From positions 10,963,501-11,027,500 of the forward strand of contig NZ_AP024745.1 in the NCBI RefSeq assembly GCF_019704555.1: a stretch of DNA of 64,000 nt. Direction: 5' to 3'. Of this stretch, positions 52,438-60,101 are shown piece after piece. Below the pieces are notes generated by a model. That model saw only the letters and a list, made by a program, of their open reading frames with translations. It searched no databases and was not told where the DNA came from. Position numbers and translations under genes: made by a program. Source of the DNA: Actinoplanes sp. L3-i22. GTDB lineage: Bacteria; Actinomycetota; Actinomycetes; Mycobacteriales; Micromonosporaceae. The stretch's first letter is position 1, and each line of letters opens with the position of its first letter.

Positions 52438-53380
52438 GCACCCTTACTTGTCCCCGCTTCCGGGCGGCAAAACGTTCGCCGCCCCAGAGCGCGACTGCCA
52501 ATCCCGCGAAGATCGCGACCGGAGCCAGCGCCAAGCCGGCCGAGCGGGTCTGGCCCCCGGCCTGGCCGATCACGATCAGATCCCAGGTCAGCACGACGGC
52601 GGCCGGCACGAATCCGATCGCGAGGGACAGCACCACGACACGCGCCCGCACCGGCCGGTCGAGGAGCACCACCGCGCAGCCCACCAGCGAGAGCGGGACG
52701 ACGAACCCCAGCAACTCGCAGAGCGGCCGGTTCTGCACCGCGCCCGTCGCGGCGAACGAGACCGCGCCCGCCACGACCACCCAGGAACGGCGCCGGCCCA
52801 GCACGGAACGGGCCGGGATCGCCGCGGTGAAGGCCGCACCGGTCAGCACCGCGATGATCAAGCCCCAGGCCATGCGGTTCGCGTACCACGACGACATGAA
52901 CGACATCTCGGCCACGTCGGCGACCAGCTCGGCCAGGAACGCGGGGCCGCAGAGCAGGGCCGCGACGCGATGGCGGCCGCGCAGCGCGGCGACACCGACG
53001 GCCAGCCAGGCGAGGGCCCGTAGGGACGAGCCGAACACGTCAGACGGGCCGAACAGCTCGATCGGCGCCTGATGCAGCCGGGGCACCACGCTGTCGAGCA
53101 CCATGAACACGGCCCCGGCCGTCATGAACAGCGCGGTCAGCAGCGCGGTGACCGCGGCGGCGGCGCGCCAGCCCGTACCGAAAGCGGATCTTGATTGTTG
53201 GGCGAAGCGGACCGTGAGGGCCGAACGCAGCAGGTCCACCGCATCGGCCGGGCTGGGGAATCGACGGCCGGGAGGTGAGCCGGCCAGCAGCACGCCGAGG
53301 ATCTCCTCCTCGTAGACGGCTCGGTGATCGGCCGGATAGAACCGCAACAGCCTGCGGTAACGCGACTCCAATGTGGTCAC
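52430..53380 (-). CDS. PadR-linked membrane protein
   Basis: A 316-residue protein with a cytoplasmic N-terminus (RYRRLLRFYPADHRAVYEEEILGVLL) and about eight TM segments. The N-terminal motif is typical of a family of actinobacterial membrane proteins encoded next to PadR regulators. Its GTG start overlaps the PadR stop by 4 bp, so both are made together and then run into the GH13 gene. Transport or signalling function is unknown. Confidence 0.85.
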   Translation of the reverse strand: MTTLESRYRRLLRFYPADHRAVYEEEILGVLLAGSPPGRRFPSPADAVDLLRSALTVRFAQQSRSAFGTGWRAAAAVTALLTALFMTAGAVFMVLDSVVPRLHQAPIELFGPSDVFGSSLRALAWLAVGVAALRGRHRVAALLCGPAFLAELVADVAEMSFMSSWYANRMAWGLIIAVLTGAAFTAAIPARSVLGRRRSWVVVAGAVSFAATGAVQNRPLCELLGFVVPLSLVGCAVVLLDRPVRARVVVLSLAIGFVPAAVVLTWDLIVIGQAGGQTRSAGLALAPVAIFAGLAVALWGGERFAARKRGQVRVHE

Positions 53381-53724
53381 GCGGGGGCTCCCCCGAGGTT
53401 GGCGCGACGGACCTTCAAACGGGTCTCGGCGATGGTGGCCTGCTGGCGCAGGCGGGCGGACTCGGTGGCCAGGCTCTGCTCGCCGGCTCCGGTGAGGCGG
53501 TAGTAGCGGCGCAGGCGGGACTGGACGACCTCCTCGCGGTCGACCTCGATCAGGCCGTCGATCCGCAGGCGGTCGAGGGCGGCGTAGAGCGTGCCGGCGC
53601 GCAGCCGGACCCGCCCGCCGGTCATCGTGGCCACGTCCTCGATCACGGCGTAACCGTGGCGGGGCTCCTCGGCCAGCGCGGTGAGCACCAGAAACGTGGG
53701 CTCCCGCATCGGGGCTTCGCTCAT
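53377..53724 (-). CDS. PadR-family transcriptional regulator
   Basis: A 115-residue winged helix (PadR-s2 group): FLVLTALAEEPRHGYAVIEDVA, then RLRAGTLYAALDRLRIDGLI and a wing with RRYYRLTGAG, and a C-terminal dimerisation helix. Starts ATG 53724 (an alternative Met is 5 codons later). A perfect 21-bp palindrome begins 10 bp upstream of the start, the expected self-operator. The gene leads the membrane-protein/GH13 unit. Confidence 0.93.
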   Translation of the reverse strand: MSEAPMREPTFLVLTALAEEPRHGYAVIEDVATMTGGRVRLRAGTLYAALDRLRIDGLIEVDREEVVQSRLRRYYRLTGAGEQSLATESARLRQQATIAETRLKVRRANLGGAPA

Positions 53725-53733
53725 GGCGGAAGA

Positions 53734-53754
53734 ATATACCGATGATCGGTATAT
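53734..53754. promoter_or_regulatory. Perfect 21-bp palindromic operator
   Basis: ATATACCGAT, a central G, and ATCGGTATAT. It lies between the divergent PadR and DedA genes, 10 bp before the PadR ATG and 43 bp before the DedA start, so one bound PadR dimer could control both promoters. Confidence 0.75.
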
Positions 53755-53796
53755 ACGGAAGTGGTTGCCATCGTGATCGCCGGGTACCAGTGATGG

Positions 53797-54441
53797 ATGG
53801 CAGAACTGAGCGGACTGGCCGGTTGGGTCGCCTCGGTCATCGACACGCTCGGCGAGACCGGAGTCGGCCTGCTCGTGGCCCTGGAGAACCTGGTTCCGCC
53901 GATCCCCAGCGAGATCGTGCTGTCCATGGCCGGGTACCTGGCCAGCGAGGGCCGGGTCAGCCTGGTGCTGGTGTGGGCCGCCGCGACGCTCGGGGCGCTG
54001 ATCGGCGCGCTGCTGCTCTACTGGCTGGGCCGGGGGCTCGGCGAGGAGCGGCTGCGGCGCTGGCTGGACCGGATCCCGCTGGTCGACGCCGCGGACCTCG
54101 ACCGGGCCGACCGGTGGTTCGAGCGCCACGAGAACGCGGCCGTGCTGGTCGGGCGCTGCGCTCCGGTCGTGCGCAGCCTGGTGTCGATCCCGGCCGGGGC
54201 CAACCGCATGCCGGTCGGGCGGTTCGCGCTGTTCACGGCGATCGGCAGCGGGGTGTGGAACGCGCTGTTCGTCGGGGCCGGGTATGCGCTCGGGTCGCGT
54301 TGGCAGGACGTGGAGAAGTACAGCCACTGGTTCGACTACGGGGTGTGGGCGTTCCTCGCGATCACCGTCGGCTGGTGGATCACCAAGAAAGTGCGGAAAC
54401 GGCGGAACGCGGCCGCCCGGGTGGACGACCGCGCTTCCTGA
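53797..54441 (+). CDS. DedA-family membrane protein
   Basis: A 214-residue protein with re-entrant loops and several TM helices of the DedA/VTT fold, now associated with lipid scrambling. Motifs: ENLVPPIPSEIVLSMAGYLA near the start and RCAPVVRSLVSIPAGANRMP in the middle with the conserved Arg and Gly residues. It is divergent from PadR and ends 10 bp from the convergent tachylectin gene. A shared PadR site suggests envelope-stress control. Confidence 0.94.
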   Translation: MAELSGLAGWVASVIDTLGETGVGLLVALENLVPPIPSEIVLSMAGYLASEGRVSLVLVWAAATLGALIGALLLYWLGRGLGEERLRRWLDRIPLVDAADLDRADRWFERHENAAVLVGRCAPVVRSLVSIPAGANRMPVGRFALFTAIGSGVWNALFVGAGYALGSRWQDVEKYSHWFDYGVWAFLAITVGWWITKKVRKRRNAAARVDDRAS

Positions 54442-54451
54442 CCGCGTTCTC

Positions 54452-55729
54452 TCAGGTGTTCGACGGCTGAGCGGAGAGCAGGATCTGCGTCCAGCCCCGG
54501 GTGTCCACCGGGTCCGCGGTGTAGTAGGTGAGGTCAGCGCCGGACAGGTCGAACGGATTCGCGTCGTAGTAGTGGTACATCGCGCCGTCCGAGGTGCGGC
54601 CGTAGTAGACCCCGTGCCCCGGCGAGACCAGGTGCGAGAAGGTGCTCCACCGGCTGGCCAGGGTGGCGCCGGACCAGCCGCCGTCCGCGGCGATGTGGTA
54701 CGACCGCAACTCACCGGCGGTGCTCACACCGAGCAGCCAGTCGTCGCCGGTCGAGGTCAGGTTGGTCAGGGTGAAGCCGGTGCCGATCACCTTGCGCTGG
54801 CCGATCTGCTCCGCGCCCGGCTTGTCCCGGGAGACCACGTACTGGATCAGGGTGCCGTTGGCGATGCCGTACAGGTGGCCGTAGCCGTCGTAGGTGAGCT
54901 CGTCGTGGGTCCAGCCACTGGCGATCAGGGCGGGTGGGCTGAACGTCAGCGAGGTGTTGTTGGTGATGACGTCGACGCGGTAGAGGACGCCGGCCGGCGA
55001 CGTGACCAGCAGCGTGTTGAAGTTCAGGGTGGCCAGCGCGACCGGGACGAAGCCGAGGGTGTCGGTGCTGGTCACGGTCTTGGTGCGGTCGCCGGTGGCG
55101 TTGGCGATGGTGCTGTAGGTGAGACGGCCGTCGGCGAGTGCGCCGTAGATCGAGGCGGTGCCGGCGGGCGGGCCACTGAGCGCGTCGACGATCCGCTGCG
55201 CGTCGGCCGCCTGCGGCTGGTACCGCTCCGGGTACGCGGAGACCTGCACCTTCTGGCAGACAGTACCGACCGCCTCGTCCTGCCACGCGTTGTCCGGGTA
55301 GGCCCGCACCATCTTGTCCAGGAAGGCGTTCGTGGCCCACGCCGGGTTGAGCCGGTCGGACGCCGAGCCCCAGGAGTCCAGCTGCTGGAAGAGGCCGACA
55401 CTGGAGTCATCGCCCCCGGTCACGTTCCGGAGGGTGCTCTCCACGATCGTCGTGGTGACCGCGATCACGGCCGCCCGGTCGGACAGGCCGCGCTGGTGCA
55501 CCGCGTCGATCACGGCACGGGCGCAGGACACCCGGTAGGCGGTCATCGCCCCGGTGAGCGAGCCGGTGAGGACGGTGTTCAGCTGGGTGGCGGTCGTGCC
55601 GTCGGCGGCGGTCGGGCCCCCGGAGACGCAGTCGACCGTGGTGTCGGCGTGGGCGGCGGTCGGGGCGACGAGGGTTAGCAGGCCGGCCAGCACGGTCGAG
55701 GCGGCCAGGCCCAGGCGGGAGATCTTCAT
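54452..55729 (-). CDS. Secreted protein: cell-wall-hydrolase-like domain plus C-terminal tachylectin propeller
   Basis: A 425-residue secreted protein. Signal peptide 1-28 (AHADT), then a domain of about 155 residues with ITTTIVESTLRN and SVGLFQQ and SDRLNPAWATN motifs, resembling lysozyme/lytic-transglycosylase-like modules from actinobacterial peptidoglycan enzymes, then a tachylectin-2-type beta-propeller (about 190-425) with repeated LYGIANGTLIQY, YYGRTSDGAMYHYY and SWxT-like blade motifs. Tachylectin-2 binds N-acetyl sugars. The hydrolase part is an inference from motifs. It is last of a probable four-gene minus-strand unit. Confidence 0.75.
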   Translation of the reverse strand: MKISRLGLAASTVLAGLLTLVAPTAAHADTTVDCVSGGPTAADGTTATQLNTVLTGSLTGAMTAYRVSCARAVIDAVHQRGLSDRAAVIAVTTTIVESTLRNVTGGDDSSVGLFQQLDSWGSASDRLNPAWATNAFLDKMVRAYPDNAWQDEAVGTVCQKVQVSAYPERYQPQAADAQRIVDALSGPPAGTASIYGALADGRLTYSTIANATGDRTKTVTSTDTLGFVPVALATLNFNTLLVTSPAGVLYRVDVITNNTSLTFSPPALIASGWTHDELTYDGYGHLYGIANGTLIQYVVSRDKPGAEQIGQRKVIGTGFTLTNLTSTGDDWLLGVSTAGELRSYHIAADGGWSGATLASRWSTFSHLVSPGHGVYYGRTSDGAMYHYYDANPFDLSGADLTYYTADPVDTRGWTQILLSAQPSNT

Positions 55730-55796
55730 CGGACTACGACTCCAGGGGCGAGGAGGGGTGCCCGGCGCCGCGCGGGCGCCGGGCGGGGCGGAGATA

Positions 55797-57101
55797 TCAG
55801 GCGCCGGGCGGGGTGACGTAGCCGGAGATGGCCAGGTCGTCGGCGCCCGAGCGGGCGGTGTCCGGGTCGATCACGGACTTGCGCACTGCGTCCGACTGGT
55901 TGCCGCCGACGACGGTCAGCGTCCCGTCCGGGTGCACGGCCGTGATGATCTGGACGTGGCCGCCACTGGCGTCCTCCGGCGTGCCGTAGATCACCCAGTC
56001 ACCGATCTTCGGGCTGCCCTTCGCACTGCCACTGCGGGACTTGAAGAGGCCGTTGGACTGCCCCCAGGCGCCCAGGCCGCGAGCGAAGTTGGTGGACGGG
56101 ACCGAGCTGACCCCGGCCTGCTTCCACACCCACTTGGCGAACATCGCGCACCAGGCGATCTCCCCGCACCCGGATCCGTACTTCGTGCAGTTGGACTCGG
56201 GGGTCCCGACCTCGGCATTGGCAGCGGTGACGATCTTCGAGCGCAGCGGGTTCACCGGCGCCTTGTACGTGCAGGTCTCCGGGCTCGCCGAGAGCAGGTT
56301 CTGGGTCCAGCCACGCGAGGCCACCGGGTCGTCCAGGTGGTAGGTGATGTCCGAACCGGAGCCGTCGGTCGGGTTCTGGTCCTCGTACCAGTACATGGCG
56401 CCATCGGGGTTCTTGCCGTAGTAGAGGCCACCGCCCGGCGAGAGCAGGTTCGCGAAGCTCTGCCAGCCGCGGTCGTCCAGCTGAGAGCGGACCCAGGTGC
56501 CGCCGTCCGGGATGGCGTAGCTGAGCAGCTGACCGTCCGACGTGGTGCCGACGATCCGGTCGTCGCCGGCGCCGGCCAGCGTCTTCAGCGTGAACCCGGT
56601 GCCGATCACCTTGCGCTGGCCGATCTGGTCGGTGCCCGGCTTGTCCCGGGAGACCACGTACTGGATCAGGGTGCCGGCGGCGATGCCGTACAGGTGCCCG
56701 TGGCCGTCATAGGTCAGCAGGTCGTGGGTCCAGCCGCCGCCGAGCGCGACCGGCGTGCTGAAGACCAGGCTGTCGCTGTTCGTCGTGATGTCGACCCGGT
56801 AGAGCGTGCCTCCGGTCGAGGTGATCAGGACGGTGTTGAAGTTCAGGGTGGCGATCGTCTTCGGGGTGAAGCCGAGGGTCGCGGTCGAGGAGACCACGTG
56901 CGTGAGGTTGCCGTTGTCCGGGTCGATCACCGAGTACGTGAGGCGGCCGTCGGCGAGCGTGCCGTACACCGACACGTTGCCGGTGCAGCTCGCGTCGGCG
57001 AACGCCGGCGCGCTGGTCATCGTCGTGGTCACGGCGACCGCGCCGAGCATCATCGGAGCGGCCATCAGAACACCGGCGAACTTGCTGCGCATCTTGGACA
57101 T
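55797..57101 (-). CDS. Secreted protein: N-terminal tachylectin propeller plus CHAP amidase
   Basis: A 434-residue secreted protein. The signal peptide (1-36) is followed by a tachylectin-2-type propeller (about 40-270) closely related to that of the next gene, then a C-terminal CHAP domain with the Cys in GEIAWCAMFAKWVW and His in GGHVQIITAV, typical of peptidoglycan amidases/endopeptidases. The order is the reverse of the neighbour (propeller first). ATG 57101 is chosen: longer frames add a non-signal-like extension. It is 67 bp upstream of that neighbour. Confidence 0.85.
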   Translation of the reverse strand: MSKMRSKFAGVLMAAPMMLGAVAVTTTMTSAPAFADASCTGNVSVYGTLADGRLTYSVIDPDNGNLTHVVSSTATLGFTPKTIATLNFNTVLITSTGGTLYRVDITTNSDSLVFSTPVALGGGWTHDLLTYDGHGHLYGIAAGTLIQYVVSRDKPGTDQIGQRKVIGTGFTLKTLAGAGDDRIVGTTSDGQLLSYAIPDGGTWVRSQLDDRGWQSFANLLSPGGGLYYGKNPDGAMYWYEDQNPTDGSGSDITYHLDDPVASRGWTQNLLSASPETCTYKAPVNPLRSKIVTAANAEVGTPESNCTKYGSGCGEIAWCAMFAKWVWKQAGVSSVPSTNFARGLGAWGQSNGLFKSRSGSAKGSPKIGDWVIYGTPEDASGGHVQIITAVHPDGTLTVVGGNQSDAVRKSVIDPDTARSGADDLAISGYVTPPGA

Positions 57102-57169
57102 GATGATTGGACCCTTTCCGGGGTGGCATTCGAAGAATGGAGAGAAAATCAGAATAAAAAGAGCGAGAA

Positions 57170-57445
57170 TCAAATTTGCGGTACGCCGGAGCGAACGTTT
57201 CCGAGTGCCCAGCGCCGCAGTGTCGCGGAGCTTCGCAGAGCGCGCTCCACCACTTCCCGGGCGACCTCGGGCCCGGTGGCCGCGAGGTAGATCCCGATCT
57301 CCAGTTGCCCGTCCGGGCCGGCCCGCGCACTGATGTGTTCGACCTGATCAGAGGGCCGCACGTGCGCCCAGAGGATGTCTCGGAGGGTGGCCGCCGCGAC
57401 CGGTGGCCCGGCGCCGGGCAGGAGCGTCAGCAGGGTCATCCGCAT
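57170..57445 (-). CDS. Hypothetical small protein
   Basis: A 91-residue protein with no clear family: MRMTLLTLLPGAGPP at the start, then a mixed alpha/beta part with ATLRDILWAHV, DGQLEIGIYLAA and EVAREVVERALRSS. The start lies 5 bp after the stop of the 44-residue secreted peptide gene, suggesting coupling. Its amphipathic helices could pack on a partner, possibly the peptide's export or immunity factor, which is speculative. Confidence 0.6.
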   Translation of the reverse strand: MRMTLLTLLPGAGPPVAAATLRDILWAHVRPSDQVEHISARAGPDGQLEIGIYLAATGPEVAREVVERALRSSATLRRWALGNVRSGVPQI

Positions 57446-57449
57446 GCGG

Positions 57450-57584
57450 TCATTCCCAGATCAGGCCGTCGGTGCTGAACGTCGTGGCGCTGGTCGCGGT
57501 CGGCCCGGAAACGGTCGAGGCGACACCAGCGACAGCTCCGGCGACGATCAGGAAAAGAGCGGCGAGCTTGATCGAAAAACGCAT
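57450..57584 (-). CDS. 44-residue secreted peptide precursor
   Basis: A tiny gene: ATG 57584 preceded by GGGG 7 nt upstream, encoding a 44-residue product. It starts MRFSIKLAALFLIVAG (a signal-type hydrophobic core), has Ala/Gly/Ser/Thr-rich residues to about 33 and ends TFSTDGLIWE. A signal peptidase cut would release a peptide of about 15-20 residues. The next gene follows by 4 bp. It is divergent from the LuxR-type regulator, a layout seen in peptide-signalling loci, but no such function is proven. Confidence 0.6.
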   Translation of the reverse strand: MRFSIKLAALFLIVAGAVAGVASTVSGPTATSATTFSTDGLIWE

Positions 57585-57818
57585 GGCGGTACCCCGTTCG
57601 GAATTCGTGGAAGTTTGTTTCTTTCGCTTCGTTCGCCCCGCGGCGTCCGTCGCTATGAATAGTTTTCCCCGGGCCGGAATGCAAAGGAAGGGGTACGGCC
57701 TGGACGCAAGCGGCCATGGCCCATCGCGTCCACCGGCCTTGCCCGCCCGCGACCCCCCGTGACAAGATCGGCGGGCATCGCTGGGGAGCGAACAGGCCTA
57801 CGGGGAGGGCTGACGTTC

Positions 57819-58802
57819 ATGCTGGCTGCGCTGGGTTTGGACCGTTCCGCGGAACGCGTCTATCGGGAGATGCTCGCCCGACCGGACATCGGCATCACCG
57901 AGCTGGCGGACGCCGCCGGCATCACCGTCGACAAGACACGCGAGGCGCTGGACAGCCTCTTCGAGCTCGCGCTGGTCCGCGAATCCGCCGACCGGCCCGG
58001 CGTCACCCACGCGGTGAGCCCGGAGGTCGGCCTCCGCCAGGCGCTGGCCCGCCAGCAGGCCGAGCTCGCCGCCCGGCAGCAGCAGGTCGCCGAGTGTCAG
58101 ACCGCGGTCCTGCAGCTGATCGAGGACTTCGGCACGAGCCGGCCGGCGTCGGACGGGTCGATGGTCCGCAAGCACGAGGGCATGGACGCGGTCCGCGACA
58201 CGCTGGACCGGATCAGCCGGGAAGCCCAGTTCGAGATCCTGACCTTCATGCCCGGCGGCGCGCACAAACCGGCCTCGCTGGAGCACGCCCAGCGCAACAA
58301 TCTGGCGATGATGGCCCGCGGCGTCCGCTTCCGGTGCATCGGCCTGGACAGCATCCGCAACGACCCGGCGACGCTGGACTACGCCCGGGTGTTCAGCGAC
58401 AACGGCGGCGAGTACCGGACCACGCCCACCCTGCCGCCGCGGATGATCCTGGCCGACCGGCGGTCCGCGCTGGTGCCGATCGATCCGCAGAACACCGGCG
58501 CCGGCCTGCTCGAGTTGGTCGGACCGGGCCTGGTCATGCCGATGCTCGCCCTGTTCGAGCAGATCTGGGACATCGCGACGCCGTTCGGCGCGGTCGCCGA
58601 CCCGGAGCGGGAGGGCCTCACCAAGCAGGAGCAGGTGCTGCTGAAGCTGCTGGCGCAGGGCCTGACCGACCTGGCCGCGGCGACCCGGCTGGGCGTGTCC
58701 CAGCGGACCGCCCGGCGGATGGTGGCCGGCCTGATGGAGCGGATGGAGGCCCGCAGCCGCTTCGAGGCCGGCCTGAAGGCGGCGCAGCGCGGCTGGCTGT
58801 GA
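57819..58802 (+). CDS. TrmB/LuxR-type transcriptional regulator
   Basis: A 327-residue regulator: an N-terminal winged-helix of the TrmB/MarR type (IGITELADAAGITVDKTREALDSLFELALV), a coiled-coil stretch with Gln-rich AELAARQQQVAECQTAVLQ, an effector domain, and a C-terminal LuxR helix-turn-helix (LTKQEQVLLKLLAQGLTDLAAATRLGVSQRTARRMVAGLMERM). The start ATG 57819 follows GGGAGGG; a longer frame to 57759 is less likely. It is divergent from the small peptide and tachylectin genes and is their likely controller. Confidence 0.9.
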   Translation: MLAALGLDRSAERVYREMLARPDIGITELADAAGITVDKTREALDSLFELALVRESADRPGVTHAVSPEVGLRQALARQQAELAARQQQVAECQTAVLQLIEDFGTSRPASDGSMVRKHEGMDAVRDTLDRISREAQFEILTFMPGGAHKPASLEHAQRNNLAMMARGVRFRCIGLDSIRNDPATLDYARVFSDNGGEYRTTPTLPPRMILADRRSALVPIDPQNTGAGLLELVGPGLVMPMLALFEQIWDIATPFGAVADPEREGLTKQEQVLLKLLAQGLTDLAAATRLGVSQRTARRMVAGLMERMEARSRFEAGLKAAQRGWL

Positions 58803-58809
58803 AACGAAG

Positions 58810-58839
58810 CGAGGGGTGGCCCTTGTGGGCCACCCCTCG
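58810..58839. terminator. Bidirectional terminator between the regulator and chitinase genes
   Basis: 13-bp perfect arms (CGAGGGGTGGCCC) around a TTGT loop, 7 bp after the regulator stop and 28 bp from the convergent chitinase stop. Confidence 0.85.
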
Positions 58840-58866
58840 TCTACTCAGTGATCAGAAGCTCAGCGA

Positions 58867-60063
58867 TCAGAAGCCCGCGCTGATCTTGGTGAAGGCCCAG
58901 TCGGACTGCGCGATGCCGGAGCAGTCGGAGACCACGCCGCCGCCGGCGCAACCGCGGTCCCGGTTGACCGACCAGAAGGTGAAGCGGGCCAGGTTGTTGT
59001 TCCTGGCGTAGTCCCGGAGCCGGGTCCAGGTGTCGACCGTGGTCAGCTCCTGCTGGTCGGAGAGACCGTTCATGCCGGAGATGCCGATGTGCGCGTAGGC
59101 CTGCGCGTCGGTGTAGCCGAAGGTGGTCTTGACCAGGTTCTTCAGGCCCTCGGTCGCGCCGACCGTGGAGGCGTACATGTCCGCGCCGCCGCCGAAGTCG
59201 AACGGCATCTGGGTGAAGATGTCGATGTTCGCGCCGAGCGCCTTGGCCTGCTGGACCAGCCGGGTGCCGTAGTAGTTCGGGCCGGTCGGCGAGGTGCCGA
59301 AGGTGACGATGGTCTTCACCGACGGGTTGTTGGCCTTGATGACCTTCAGGGCGCCGAGGATCCGGTCCTGCACCGCGGTGTTCTCGAACTCGTCGGTGTT
59401 CTCGATGTCGATGTCGATCGCCTTGAGACCGAAGGCGTTGATCACCTTCTGGTACGCGCCGGCCAGGGCGTCGACCGTGGTGCAGTTCGGGCCGAGCTTG
59501 TTGCCGCTCCAGCCGCCGATCGACGGGACGACGTCCGCGCCGGCCGCCTTGATCTGCGAGATGTAGCTGGCGTGCACGCCGCCGGTCAGGCCGGACTCGC
59601 CGTCCCACACCGGGTTGCAGCCGTTGGCCAGCACGAACGCCATCGTGAAGGACTTGATGCCGGTGGCGTTGACGACCGTGGCCGGCGCCGGCGGGTTGCC
59701 CCAGCCCGGGTAGACGTACGGCGCCGAGGCCATCTTGGTGCCGGTGGTCGGCGGCGTGGTGGTCGGGCCGGTGGTCGGCGGGGTCGTGGTCGGCGGGGTG
59801 GTGGTGCCGCCACAGGCGCCGCCGTCGATCCAGACGTCCCACTGGCCGCTGTGCGTGGCCGGCGACTCGTTCTGGGTCCACCACTTCGCGGTGTAGTTGT
59901 GGCCGCTCTGCGAGGCGACGTTGTCCTTGACGTACACCGAGCTGGCGGACCAGGCGGGGGCGCACGCGGTGGCCGCGCTGGCGAAGGTCATCGGGAGGAC
60001 GGCCGCGGCCGTGCCCACCGTGGCGACCGACGCCAGGAGCGCGATCTTCCTGCTGAACTTCAT
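58867..60063 (-). CDS. Secreted GH18 chitinase-like protein with CBM5/12
   Basis: A 398-residue protein: signal peptide (1-31), a chitin-binding module (about 35-84, conserved Trp residues in YTAKWWTQNESP and GQWDVWID), a Thr/Pro linker (85-108) and a GH18 TIM barrel. The catalytic D-x-D-x-E appears as AIDIDIEN (D217, D219, E221). The barrel is related to the lipoprotein at 31500-32540. It lies 38 bp after the preceding chitinase gene, with a good ribosome site (GGGAGC), so both are probably co-transcribed for chitin breakdown. Confidence 0.93.
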   Translation of the reverse strand: MKFSRKIALLASVATVGTAAAVLPMTFASAATACAPAWSASSVYVKDNVASQSGHNYTAKWWTQNESPATHSGQWDVWIDGGACGGTTTPPTTTPPTTGPTTTPPTTGTKMASAPYVYPGWGNPPAPATVVNATGIKSFTMAFVLANGCNPVWDGESGLTGGVHASYISQIKAAGADVVPSIGGWSGNKLGPNCTTVDALAGAYQKVINAFGLKAIDIDIENTDEFENTAVQDRILGALKVIKANNPSVKTIVTFGTSPTGPNYYGTRLVQQAKALGANIDIFTQMPFDFGGGADMYASTVGATEGLKNLVKTTFGYTDAQAYAHIGISGMNGLSDQQELTTVDTWTRLRDYARNNNLARFTFWSVNRDRGCAGGGVVSDCSGIAQSDWAFTKISAGF

Positions 60064-60101
60064 GTCGGGGAGCTCCCTGGGGGTGAGGGGTGGGGGAACG
60101 A

